The notes beneath the pieces were generated by a model. The model was given only the letters and a program-made list of their open reading frames with translations. It was not told the DNA's origin and searched no databases. A DNA stretch of 9,066 nucleotides. Origin: CAYVBJ01 sp964415185. GTDB lineage: Bacteria; Bacteroidota; Rhodothermia; Balneolales; Balneolaceae. Both the position numbers and the translations under genes were made by a program. Positions 1-7,736 of this stretch are shown piece after piece; position 1 is the stretch's first letter, and each line of letters begins with the position of its first letter. The stretch spans positions 1 to 9,066 of the forward strand of contig CAYPZI010000121.1 of the NCBI GenBank assembly GCA_964415185.1, read 5' to 3'.

Positions 1-736
1 CCATGGCCAAAACGCCGGAAAGCGCATCGCCGTAGCGGGCAGAAAATCCCCCTGATGAAAAAAATGTGCCGGATACCAGGAATGGCGGTATACTGCCAAA
101 AACCCCGCCCGAAGGGTTTTCAAAACGAAACGGGTGCACGACGGTAGCCTGATCCAAAAAAACCTTTACTTCATTGACATCGCCGCCGCGTACAATTAAA
201 CCGGCGCCTTCATCAAGCCCGGATACACCGGGAAAAGTCTGTATAGCCCGGAAAATATCGGCTGCGGCTCCCGGTGTGGTTACCACTTCCAATTCACTTA
301 GAACTACACCTTTGCCATCGCCGGTAGTAAAAGAGCTGCCGGTGACTTGAACATCGCCCAGCTCCAGATCTTTGCTTTTTAATTCTACAGAAACTTCTGT
401 TGATTGCCCTTGCTTTAGTATGATCTTCTTTTCAATGGTTTGAAACCCGATCATCGAAATAGAGAGAGTTTGCGGGCCCGATTGCCGGGTAGAAAAACGA
501 AAACGGCCATCCTTTTTTGTCACACCTCCGTCTGCCGTACTTGCAATCATCACATGAGCCAGATAAAGGGGTTCGCCATTGTTGTCTGTGACGATGCCTG
601 TAACCACTGCCGTTGAATCGCCGGGTTCTTTCAGTGATTCCTGACTTTGCGATTGAGATGCCACCACCTCAGCCTGCAGCAGGAAGAGTACAGAAGCAGA
701 CATAAGCCAAAAGATTTTGTCAATTGTTGATTTCAT
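1..736 (-). CDS. TonB-dependent receptor with carboxypeptidase-regulatory-like domain, N-terminal part (partial at left edge)
   Basis: The minus-strand frame is open from an ATG at 736-734 to the window edge, giving 245 residues without a stop. Residues 1-26 form a signal peptide (basic MKSTIDK, hydrophobic core, probable cut after VVA). Residues about 44-120 resemble a CarboxypepD_reg-like beta-sandwich (VVTGIVTDNNGEPL, later KKDGRFRFS and ISMIGFQT). Residues about 128-245 are the start of a TonB plug domain, with typical IVRGGDVNEVKVFLD and GGFSARYGDALSGVLA stretches. By family, such proteins are outer-membrane gated channels driven by TonB/ExbBD that import a bulky substrate; the substrate cannot be told because the barrel lies outside the window. 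An AAAGG about 11 bases upstream may be the ribosome binding site. It is divergent from the EamA gene. The family call is firm; the specificity is unknown. Confidence 0.9.
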   Translation of the reverse strand, partial: MKSTIDKIFWLMSASVLFLLQAEVVASQSQSQESLKEPGDSTAVVTGIVTDNNGEPLYLAHVMIASTADGGVTKKDGRFRFSTRQSGPQTLSISMIGFQTIEKKIILKQGQSTEVSVELKSKDLELGDVQVTGSSFTTGDGKGVVLSELEVVTTPGAAADIFRAIQTFPGVSGLDEGAGLIVRGGDVNEVKVFLDQATVVHPFRFENPSGGVFGSIPPFLVSGTFFSSGGFSARYGDALSGVLAM

Positions 737-970
737 TAAAGTGGCCTTTACAAGCCTTTATACCATTGCTAAATACTATTAAACAGCAGTATAGAGGACC
801 GATAAGTAATTTCTATGGGTGATTCGATGAGTTACAGAATGAATCCACGAATTGCATTGGAGTTTTCGTAAAAAGTTTTTTTTAAAGTCAAGAAATCAAT
901 AAAGTTTATCTTAGCGATACTTTTTACATTAATCTTCGTACAGTTAACCTGATTACCTTCACACATAGCA

Positions 971-984
971 AGATCATTTGATCT
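971..984. promoter_or_regulatory. Perfect palindrome upstream of the EamA gene, possible operator
   Basis: AGATCA-TT-TGATCT is a perfect 6+2+6 inverted repeat. With one bulged A it extends through a flanking GC pair on each side. It ends 25 bases before the EamA start codon, in the intergenic region shared with the divergent TonB receptor gene. The size and position would suit a dimeric repressor site or a small leader hairpin. No known consensus is recognised and no clear promoter hexamers are seen nearby, so the role is a guess. Confidence 0.3.
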
Positions 985-1009
985 GCTAATTGGAAAAATT
1001 CAGTATACT

Positions 1010-1906
1010 ATGAAAATACCGGGACAGATCGTAAGCACAAGTACAGCTTTCGTGGCAATGGCTGCTCTGTTCTGGGGGTTATCGGGCGGAATCGGTGGTG
1101 TTCTCATTGGCGGCGGCTGGGATGCATTTGTGGTATCGTTCTACCGGGGAGCAATCGGGCTGCTGTTTGTCCTGGCCTGGCTGCTGCTGCAACCGGGAGG
1201 GAGCGGACTAACAAACCGCCGGTTATGGTTTTGGTCTGTGATTGCCGGCTTTGGTGTGGCAGGTAACTTCGCTTTCTATTTTGTGAGCATCGACCAGGGG
1301 AGTGTCGCAGTTGCGGCTACGCTGATGTATTGCGCCCCGGTATTTGTGTACCTGGTGTCGTTCGCGCTTAAGCTTGAAAGGCCAACCGTCCTGAAATGGG
1401 TTGCAATCGTGGTAGTGATGCTGGGTATCGTATTGCTTACACAAATTTATGATGTCGGTGCGGGCGGTATTACGCTTGCCGGTGTGGGCGCAGGACTGCT
1501 CGCCGGCTTGTGCTATGCGGTATTTATATTTGGTTTCAAGTATGCGGCGCCCCACGGCAGTCCGCAGGCAATTCTTACGATAGCATTTGCGGTACTTGCC
1601 GGCATCCTTTTTTGGCCCGGCGATTCCGGCCAAACCGTGGCAGTCTTGAGTACGCCGGACTGGCCGCTCTTCGCTGCCCTGGGTGTTTTAGGTGCGGGAC
1701 TGTCGTTCATTCTTTATGTAATCGGCCTGAATCATACCGCTCCGGCCGTGGCTTCAATATTAGCAATGGTCGAACCGGTCACCGCGTCACTATTCGGCGT
1801 TGTAGTTTTAAACGAAAGCCTGGCCGGTTCGCAATTTTTAGGCATGGGTTTGATACTGGTAACAGTGACCGCGTTGAGTATAAATTCGGGCACTCAAAGC
1901 TCATAG
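1010..1906 (+). CDS. EamA/DMT-superfamily transporter, ten membrane helices
   Basis: This 298-residue protein is almost entirely hydrophobic, with about ten membrane helices near residues 12-32, 38-60, 72-92, 97-118, 127-145, 152-172, 186-203, 219-240, 246-267 and 273-291. It shows the two tandem five-helix EamA repeats. The first opens with ALFWGLSGGIGG and has the family-like VAATLMYCAPVFVYL at helix 4. The second has the matching ASILAMVEPVTASLFGVVVLNE near helix 9. The length is usual for the family (about 280-310). These inner-membrane carriers export or exchange small metabolites such as amino acids, but the substrate cannot be read from sequence. The start is the first ATG in frame; only a weak GGAA lies upstream, 14 bases away. 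It is a single gene with its own terminator, convergent with the metal operon. Confidence 0.88.
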   Translation: MKIPGQIVSTSTAFVAMAALFWGLSGGIGGVLIGGGWDAFVVSFYRGAIGLLFVLAWLLLQPGGSGLTNRRLWFWSVIAGFGVAGNFAFYFVSIDQGSVAVAATLMYCAPVFVYLVSFALKLERPTVLKWVAIVVVMLGIVLLTQIYDVGAGGITLAGVGAGLLAGLCYAVFIFGFKYAAPHGSPQAILTIAFAVLAGILFWPGDSGQTVAVLSTPDWPLFAALGVLGAGLSFILYVIGLNHTAPAVASILAMVEPVTASLFGVVVLNESLAGSQFLGMGLILVTVTALSINSGTQSS

Positions 1907-1912
1907 TCTTTT

Positions 1913-1932
1913 ACCGGGTAGTGCCCGGTTTT
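1913..1932 (+). terminator. Intrinsic terminator after the EamA gene
   Basis: ACCGGG, a five-base loop (TAGTG), then CCCGGT forms a GC-rich six-base-pair stem whose 3' end runs into TTTT. It starts seven bases after the EamA stop codon. Read on the minus strand the stem is followed by A residues rather than T, so it should stop only the rightward transcript. I see no equally clear hairpin for the leftward metal operon that ends at 2015. Confidence 0.6.
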
Positions 1933-2014
1933 AGAGCCCAACTGTAAAGTGATGGATCCTGAAATAAATACAGATGATTTTCCTAAGCTGTGAAATTATA
2001 AGTCATAATAAAAA

Positions 2015-3259
2015 TTAATGATGATGCCCGCCTTCACCTTTCTTCATTTCCGAAAGAATAAAAAAAGCTCCCTTGGTAACTACTTCTGAATCCTCTGAAA
2101 GATCTTCAAGCAGTTTAATTTCCACAAAGCCGTTGTCGGTAATTCCGGTTATTACTTCTATTGCCCTGAAACGTGTTTCATGATCTGATGTTTCATTTCC
2201 CGAAGTTTGCTCAATATCAGTGTGTTCATGGTTTTGGTCTTTATCACGGACAAAGATATATTTTGAGCCTCCGTCTGTAATAACGGCTCCTTCGGGTAAA
2301 GCCAAAACCTGATTACTGCCTGTTACAATCCAGGCCTCTACATACATTCCGGGCAGCAGATTTGGCTGTTGCCCGGTAAGCTCGGCATGAACACGTATTG
2401 CCTTGGGCTCCTGTTCAAAAGCCTTGCCTACGGCAAAAATCCTTGCATTGTAAAGCTTATCATCAGGTTGGTTGGTGTACCGGAAATAAACGAGCTGATC
2501 ATCCCGTACAAGGTGTAGGCCTTTTTCGTAGACCATCAGGTCGATATGAATGTGATGATTGTCAACAATTTCGAACATCTTTTGTCCCGGTGTAACGTAA
2601 CTGCCGGTATTGACCTCGATCACCCGGACATAACCTTCCAGCGGAGACCGGATTGGTATTGCCGAACGAATATTACTACTGAGTACCATTTCCGGATCAA
2701 GCCCGAGCAATTCAAGTTTTTCCCTCAATGCTAACGCACGGGCCCTCCCGGATTGGTACTCTGAAGCTATTTGCTGAAACTCACGTTGTGATCCCACTTC
2801 TTCATCAATCAACTGCTTTTTGCGTTTGTATTCCAGTTCAAGATATATCAACTTTTCACTTGCGTCTACATAATCTTGCTGCATATCAATGATATTGGGA
2901 TGCTCAAGCAGGGCTAACACCTGGCCTTTATTTACCCGGTCACCCTCAATGACGTTAATTTTTCGGATTGCTCCGGGGACCATTGCGCTTACGTCGGCTT
3001 TATTTTGTGGTGGAAGTTCAAGGACTCCATTTGCTTTAATCGAGTTTTGTAATGGAAGACGGGAGAAACGGCCTGTTTGAATACCGACGGATTTCATTTG
3101 CAGATCACTGAGTTCAACAACCTTCGTTTCTGCGGTATGTTCTTCTTCAGTTGCGTGGTCAGTGTGAGTAGTTTCGGCAGATTCCTGACTGTTACATCCC
3201 AGTAAAAAAAGAACCAGGATTACTGCTGTAAAATTGTTAGAGTTGAATAGAATGTTCAT
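2015..3259 (-). CDS. Periplasmic adaptor (membrane fusion) lipoprotein of a heavy-metal RND efflux system, CusB/CzcB type
   Basis: It links the inner-membrane pump to the outer-membrane duct in a tripartite metal exporter. From the ATG at 3259-3257 the protein has 414 residues. It opens with a lipoprotein signal peptide with lipobox LLGC (Cys22 lipidated). Next come a His/Asp/Glu-rich stretch (about 31-43), the first half of the lipoyl-like domain (about 85-120, VPGAIRKINVIEGDRVNKGQ), a helical hairpin (about 122-195), the second lipoyl half (about 200-240, IRSPLEGYVRVIEVNTGSYV), a beta barrel (to about 320) and a membrane-proximal domain. A second acidic His-containing insert (about 349-371) and a C-terminal GHHH may bind metal. 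An upstream ATG at 3316 adds 19 polar residues that would bury the signal peptide and overlap the previous gene, so it was rejected. AGGA lies 11 bases upstream of the chosen start, 32 bases after the pump stop. Confidence 0.87.
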   Translation of the reverse strand: MNILFNSNNFTAVILVLFLLGCNSQESAETTHTDHATEEEHTAETKVVELSDLQMKSVGIQTGRFSRLPLQNSIKANGVLELPPQNKADVSAMVPGAIRKINVIEGDRVNKGQVLALLEHPNIIDMQQDYVDASEKLIYLELEYKRKKQLIDEEVGSQREFQQIASEYQSGRARALALREKLELLGLDPEMVLSSNIRSAIPIRSPLEGYVRVIEVNTGSYVTPGQKMFEIVDNHHIHIDLMVYEKGLHLVRDDQLVYFRYTNQPDDKLYNARIFAVGKAFEQEPKAIRVHAELTGQQPNLLPGMYVEAWIVTGSNQVLALPEGAVITDGGSKYIFVRDKDQNHEHTDIEQTSGNETSDHETRFRAIEVITGITDNGFVEIKLLEDLSEDSEVVTKGAFFILSEMKKGEGGHHH

Positions 3260-3266
3260 AATTTTA

Positions 3267-3304
3267 ATTGTCCTGTTTTGTGATTTATAAATTATTGTCC
3301 TGTT
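3267..3304. repeat. Short direct repeat at the pump-adaptor gene junction
   Basis: ATTGTCCTGTT occurs at 3267-3277 and again at 3294-3304, 27 bases apart. On the coding (minus) strand each copy reads AACAGGACAAT and carries an AGGA Shine-Dalgarno-like core. The right copy covers the last codons and part of the stop codon of the pump gene; the left copy lies just before the adaptor ATG. It may be a small local duplication that supplied a ribosome binding site, or chance. Confidence 0.5.
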
Positions 3305-6300
3305 ACATGTTGCCATTCAGCGTGTTGCCGGAGAAACCGGAAAAGCAGTTCCAGGTAGGATTGCTTAATGCCGGCCGCTTCATCTAAGTAATTGACATAG
3401 GTGACATAGTTGATATCTCCGGCCTCATAACTTTTTTGGCCTGCCTGAAGCAGTTCGTCTGCCAGGGCAAGCTGCTCATTTTTGTAGTAATCGATCTGCG
3501 TTTGCAGCTTAGACAACTCTTTTTGTAACTGCTCAACTCTTTTTTCCAGTTGATGCCGCCGGTCTTCCAGCCTGGCAGTGGAAGCCCGGACCTCCATAGC
3601 AGCTGCCTGTGAACGCTGCTGTTGCGCTCGAAACAATAAGGGAATTTTTACACCGGCGAAAAATCCATAAAAACCACTGCTTCCGCCGATCTGCTGTTCC
3701 CTGTACTGAAGGGAAAAATCAGGCAGCCATTGTGAGCGCTCCAGGGAGTGTTCAGCTTCAGCCGCTTCTACAATGTTTTCCTGGTATTTTAAAAGGGGAT
3801 TATTTGAAATTCCGGTTTCACCATAAAACTGGTTTTGTTCTGCTATGAGTGCTTCCAGTGACGTTTGGTTAATGCGTACGGAATCTCCGAGATAACTCCA
3901 TCGCTGAAGCTCCGAATAATAGATCTCCAAATCGGCCTGAGCCTGTTGCCAATCGGCCTGCACGTTCCGATATCGGGAAAGGGCGGCGGTCTGTTCCAGC
4001 CGGCTGATTTCCCCGGTCTCATACTGCACTTGGGCGGCATGATGAAAATTTTCATAGATTTGTTTCAGCTCATCCAAAAGCTCCAGTTGATGGTGGCCAA
4101 AAGTGACCCGATAAAAAGCCGTTCGTACGTTCCGGATAAGTTCTGAGCGCGTGAGGATATATTGGGATCGCCGAATCTCGACCTGTCTTTTTCCCGCTTT
4201 GCGACGGGAGATGAATTTAGCGGGGAAGGGTAATTGCTGGCTGATTCCGTAAGATTCCACTCCCCGGTTCACTCCCCGCTCAGCCTCCTCACGGGAATAG
4301 AACAATTCAGTATCTCCAAAATCAAAAGTTGATTTCATCAGGGCTTGTTGACGATCCACCTGGTAGGCCTCAGACTGAAGCTGCTTGTTTTGGTTCAAGG
4401 CGGACTCAATAGCCTGATCAAGTGTTATACCACCACTTTGCTGGGCAGAGACGTATTCCGCCGTACCTAAGAGTAAGAGTGGCAGGATGAATCCGGCCAT
4501 GGCTGTTTTGAGCGAAACCGGTTTCCGGAGAACCCACTCATCAAAGATGCGGTACAACACCGGTAGTACCACCAGGGTGAGAAAGGTAGCTGAGATTAGG
4601 CCTCCGATCACAACCGTAGCGAGTGGGCGTTGTACTTCCGCTCCGGCTGATGTTGAAAGCGCCATAGGCAGGAAGCCAAGGGCATCGGTAATTGCTGTTA
4701 AAAGCACCGGACGCAGTCGCTTTCGTGTTCCCTGTAAGATTCTCCGGTTGATATCTGTCATGCCATCCTCCTTGAGTTGTTTAAAAAAGCTGATAAGTAT
4801 AATTCCATTAAGCACAGCGATCCCAAAAAGGGCAATGAATCCCACTCCCGCCGAAATACTGAACGGAATGCCGCGAATCCACAGGGCAAAGACCCCGCCG
4901 ATGGAAGCAAGTGGAATGGCCGTAAATACCATGAGTGTCTCTTTAAGAGAGCTGAACGTGAAATACAGCAGCAGGAATATGAGGCCCAGTGCAAAGGGTA
5001 CCGCAATCGAAAGCCGGTCCTTGGCCCGTTGAAGGTTTTCGAAGGCACCGCCATACGTGATGTAATAACCGGCAGGCAGTGCGAGATTTGCCTCGAGCTC
5101 TGTACGTATTTCATTAACCAATGATTCAACATCCCGGTCACGGACATTTACCCCGATCACAATTCTGCGCCGGGTGTCATCCCGGGAGATCTGTGCCGGC
5201 CCTTCCCTGTAATCTATCTTCGCTACCTGCTCGAGTGGAACCTGCTTTCCGTTCGGCAGGCTGATGTACAAGTTTTTAAGATTCCGGATGTCCTGCCGGA
5301 ATGGTTCCTGGAACCTGACTACCAGGTCGAATCGCCGTTCGCCTTCAAATACAAGGCCGGTCTTGCCACCGGAAAAGGCCGTTTGAATTGCCTGATTCAC
5401 ATCATCAATAGCAAGGCCATACTGTGCAATTTTATTCCGCTCATATTCTACCACCATTTGCGGAAGGCCGGTGATCTGTTCCACGTTTATATCTGCTGCG
5501 CCCTGAATACCACCGATGATGCCGGCTGCTTCATTCCCCTTCTCAAATAATAAATCCAGATCGTCTCCATAAATCTTGATGGCCACATCTGAGCGAACCC
5601 CTGTCATGAGTTCATTGAAGCGCATTTCGATAGGCTGAGAAAACGCAAAGTTCACACCGGGTACCGAGCTCATGGCTTCCTGCATTTCTTCGGCCAGTTC
5701 GTCTTTGGTTTCTGCTTTGATCCATTTGTCTTTATCGTGCAGAATGATGATGATGTCCGACATTTCCATCGACATTGGGTCGTTAGGCACTTCCCCTGTT
5801 CCGATTCGGGAAACCACCTGTTTTACCTCATCCGGAAACTCATTTATCAGAATTGCTTCGAGCCGGGTGTTGGTTTCGATAGTTTGTGAAAGCGAGGTCC
5901 CCGGCTTCACCAACGGGTGAATCGCAAAATCGCCTTCATCCAGTTGCGGGATAAATTCGCCGCCCATCCTTGAAAAGAGGATCAGAGCTGAAATGAATAA
6001 GATTCCTGCAACCCCCAGTACAAGCGACTTCCGGCGAAGAGCAAAACGAATCGTCGGCTCGTAAATACGATTGAAGAAATCCATGATCTTTGCTGATACT
6101 CCATTCTTTGACTTTATGTCTCCTTTCAATAATACAGATGAAATCATCGGAACGTAGGTCAAACAGAGAATCATTGCGCCCAGCATGGCAAATCCAAAAG
6201 TCAGTGCCATAGGGGTAAACATTTTGCCCTCAATACCAGTGAGGGATAAAATGGGAATAAAAACGATCAGGATGATAACCTGTCCGAAAATGGCTGAACG

Positions 6301-7650
6301 CATCATCCGGCTGGAAGATTGGATGGTTAGTATATCCACCTTTGCCGCACGTTCTGCACCGGCCAGTTTATCCGGTACATTGGATTTTATGGTGAGCTGA
6401 TACAAGGTGAATTCCACGATGATTACGGCCCCGTCAATGATGATCCCGAAGTCAATGGCTCCGAGGCTCATCAGGTTGGCCGAGACCCCAAACAGGTTCA
6501 TCATCCCCAAAGCGAACAGCATGGAAAGAGGGATGACCGAGGCGACAATTAAGCCAGACCGCAAATTCCCGATCAGCATCACCAGTACAAATATCACAAT
6601 CAGTCCGCCAAGAATCAGATTCCCGGAAACAGTGGCAGTTGTTTCACTAATGAGTTCGCTTCGGTCCAGAAACGGAATAATTTTTACTCCCTCAGGCAGC
6701 GTCTGTTCAACCTGTTCAATCCGCTCTTTGATTCGATCGATCACTTCGTTGGTATTTTCTCCCTTCAGCATAAGGAGTTGCCCGCCTACTTTCTCACCTT
6801 CACCATTGGCAGTAATGGCTCCGTATCGCACGGCATGACCGAATTGTACCCCGGCCACATCCCCAATGGTCACCGGAATGTTTTTTTCGGTTTTAATGAC
6901 CGTTTTTCGAATGTCATCCAGTGCTTGAACTTGCCCCTGCCCGCGAATGAAGAATGTTTCGGATCCTTTCTCGATATAGCTTCCACCGGTGTTTTCATTA
7001 TTACTATCGAGCGCTTCATATACCTCTGTGAGTGTGATATTCATGCTTCGCAGCTTTTCCGGGTTGACGGCCACCTCATACTGCTTCAGCAATCCGCCCC
7101 AACTGTTGATCTCAACGACCCCCTGAATGCCGGACAACTGTCTCCGTACGATCCAATCCTGTATCGAACGGAGTTCCATTGAATTATATTGATCGGCATA
7201 CTCCGGTTCCACATCCAGAATGTACTGGTATATTTCTCCCAGTCCGGTGGTGATTGGCGCCATCTCAGGCGTGCCCATTTCGGCGGGGATTTGTTTTTCG
7301 GCTTTATTGAGCTGTTCAGATACTAACTGCCTGGGCAGGTAGGTTCCCATATCTTCCTCAAAAACAATAGTCACGATGGAAAGGCCGAGTTTAGACACCG
7401 AGCGCATTTCTACCACACCGGGAAGGTTGGCCATGGCTAGCTCCACCGGAAATGTGATAAACTGTTCCACTTCCTGGGTAGCTAAGTTCGGTGAAGTAGT
7501 GATAACCCGCACCTGGTTATCGGTGATATCCGGTACGGCATCGATAGAGACTTTTGTCAATGAGTAGCTGCCCCAGCCAATGAGTGCAAGGATAAAAAGT
7601 GTGATAATGAGTTTGTTATGTACGGAATAGGTTATTATCCGGTTAATCAT
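3292..7650 (-). CDS. CusA/CzcA-family heavy-metal RND efflux pump fused to a TolC-like outer membrane factor
   Basis: The 1452-residue product has two parts. Residues 1-1042 are a complete HME-type RND pump (relatives about 1040-1060): helix 1 (14-32), porter loop 33-340, helices 2-7 (about 343-562), second porter loop (563-879) and helices 8-12 (880-1033). Helix 4 carries D400-F-G, D406-G-A and V412-E413, the proton-relay signature of divalent-cation pumps (Zn/Co/Cd/Ni). The cleft has E680 in NELMTGVRSD as in CzcA, although M630 sits where CusA has a cleft methionine. Residues about 1049-1069 form a hydrophobic segment ending VSA-QQ, which reads as an internal signal peptide. Residues 1070-1452 are a TolC/CzcC-like duct with two OEP-type repeats (about 1075-1250 and 1280-1450) and long coiled coils. 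Pump-duct fusions of this size are, to my recollection, known in Bacteroidota. It lies between the Cys-rich gene (86-base gap) and the adaptor. A weak GGAA precedes the start. Confidence 0.9.
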   Translation of the reverse strand: MINRIITYSVHNKLIITLFILALIGWGSYSLTKVSIDAVPDITDNQVRVITTSPNLATQEVEQFITFPVELAMANLPGVVEMRSVSKLGLSIVTIVFEEDMGTYLPRQLVSEQLNKAEKQIPAEMGTPEMAPITTGLGEIYQYILDVEPEYADQYNSMELRSIQDWIVRRQLSGIQGVVEINSWGGLLKQYEVAVNPEKLRSMNITLTEVYEALDSNNENTGGSYIEKGSETFFIRGQGQVQALDDIRKTVIKTEKNIPVTIGDVAGVQFGHAVRYGAITANGEGEKVGGQLLMLKGENTNEVIDRIKERIEQVEQTLPEGVKIIPFLDRSELISETTATVSGNLILGGLIVIFVLVMLIGNLRSGLIVASVIPLSMLFALGMMNLFGVSANLMSLGAIDFGIIIDGAVIIVEFTLYQLTIKSNVPDKLAGAERAAKVDILTIQSSSRMMRSAIFGQVIILIVFIPILSLTGIEGKMFTPMALTFGFAMLGAMILCLTYVPMISSVLLKGDIKSKNGVSAKIMDFFNRIYEPTIRFALRRKSLVLGVAGILFISALILFSRMGGEFIPQLDEGDFAIHPLVKPGTSLSQTIETNTRLEAILINEFPDEVKQVVSRIGTGEVPNDPMSMEMSDIIIILHDKDKWIKAETKDELAEEMQEAMSSVPGVNFAFSQPIEMRFNELMTGVRSDVAIKIYGDDLDLLFEKGNEAAGIIGGIQGAADINVEQITGLPQMVVEYERNKIAQYGLAIDDVNQAIQTAFSGGKTGLVFEGERRFDLVVRFQEPFRQDIRNLKNLYISLPNGKQVPLEQVAKIDYREGPAQISRDDTRRRIVIGVNVRDRDVESLVNEIRTELEANLALPAGYYITYGGAFENLQRAKDRLSIAVPFALGLIFLLLYFTFSSLKETLMVFTAIPLASIGGVFALWIRGIPFSISAGVGFIALFGIAVLNGIILISFFKQLKEDGMTDINRRILQGTRKRLRPVLLTAITDALGFLPMALSTSAGAEVQRPLATVVIGGLISATFLTLVVLPVLYRIFDEWVLRKPVSLKTAMAGFILPLLLLGTAEYVSAQQSGGITLDQAIESALNQNKQLQSEAYQVDRQQALMKSTFDFGDTELFYSREEAERGVNRGVESYGISQQLPFPAKFISRRKAGKRQVEIRRSQYILTRSELIRNVRTAFYRVTFGHHQLELLDELKQIYENFHHAAQVQYETGEISRLEQTAALSRYRNVQADWQQAQADLEIYYSELQRWSYLGDSVRINQTSLEALIAEQNQFYGETGISNNPLLKYQENIVEAAEAEHSLERSQWLPDFSLQYREQQIGGSSGFYGFFAGVKIPLLFRAQQQRSQAAAMEVRASTARLEDRRHQLEKRVEQLQKELSKLQTQIDYYKNEQLALADELLQAGQKSYEAGDINYVTYVNYLDEAAGIKQSYLELLFRFLRQHAEWQHVTGQ
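4441..4506 (-). other. Internal signal-peptide-like segment joining pump and outer-membrane-factor domains
   Basis: This encodes residues 1049-1070 of the fusion. Basic residues in the preceding tail (R1042, K1043, K1048) are followed by the hydrophobic MAGFILPLLLLGTAEYV and the motif V-S-A before QQ, an AXA-like signal peptidase I site. By RND topology the pump's C terminus is cytosolic, so this segment would enter the Sec pathway in the right orientation to send the following TolC-like domain to the periplasm and outer membrane. Cleavage after A1069 would free the duct. No Cys follows the cut, so the duct would not be lipidated there. The processing is inferred. Confidence 0.6.
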
Positions 7651-7736
7651 GGATATTCCAATTTTAGTTTTTAGAAAATGGTATTGCCTGGATCTTAAAA
7701 TCCTGTTAGAGAGAGTTGTCTAAAGAGGAGTATTTA

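Noticed and set aside
1223..1633. A 136-codon minus-strand frame inside the EamA gene.
   Set aside because: It is antisense to the conserved transporter, and its composition (many His, Cys, Arg, Lys) shows no family features.
1510..1947. A 145-codon plus-strand frame overlapping and running past the EamA gene.
   Set aside because: It is in another frame of a well-supported membrane protein, has Cys/Arg/Phe-rich low-sense content, and runs through the terminator hairpin.
4444..4506. Calling the duct half a lipoprotein like many outer membrane factors.
   Set aside because: No Cys follows the hydrophobic segment; the motif is V-S-A before QQ, as for signal peptidase I.
4487..5032. A 181-codon open frame on the plus strand opposite the pump gene.
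   Set aside because: It lies wholly antisense to the conserved helices 8-12 of the RND pump. Its product is rich in Arg, Ser and Pro with no domain, which is typical of a shadow frame.
3292..7650. The possibility that the pump-duct fusion is a sequencing or assembly error.
   Set aside because: Both halves are intact and in one frame with a plausible junction and no nearby homopolymer run. Fusions of this length are, to my recollection, common in Bacteroidota.
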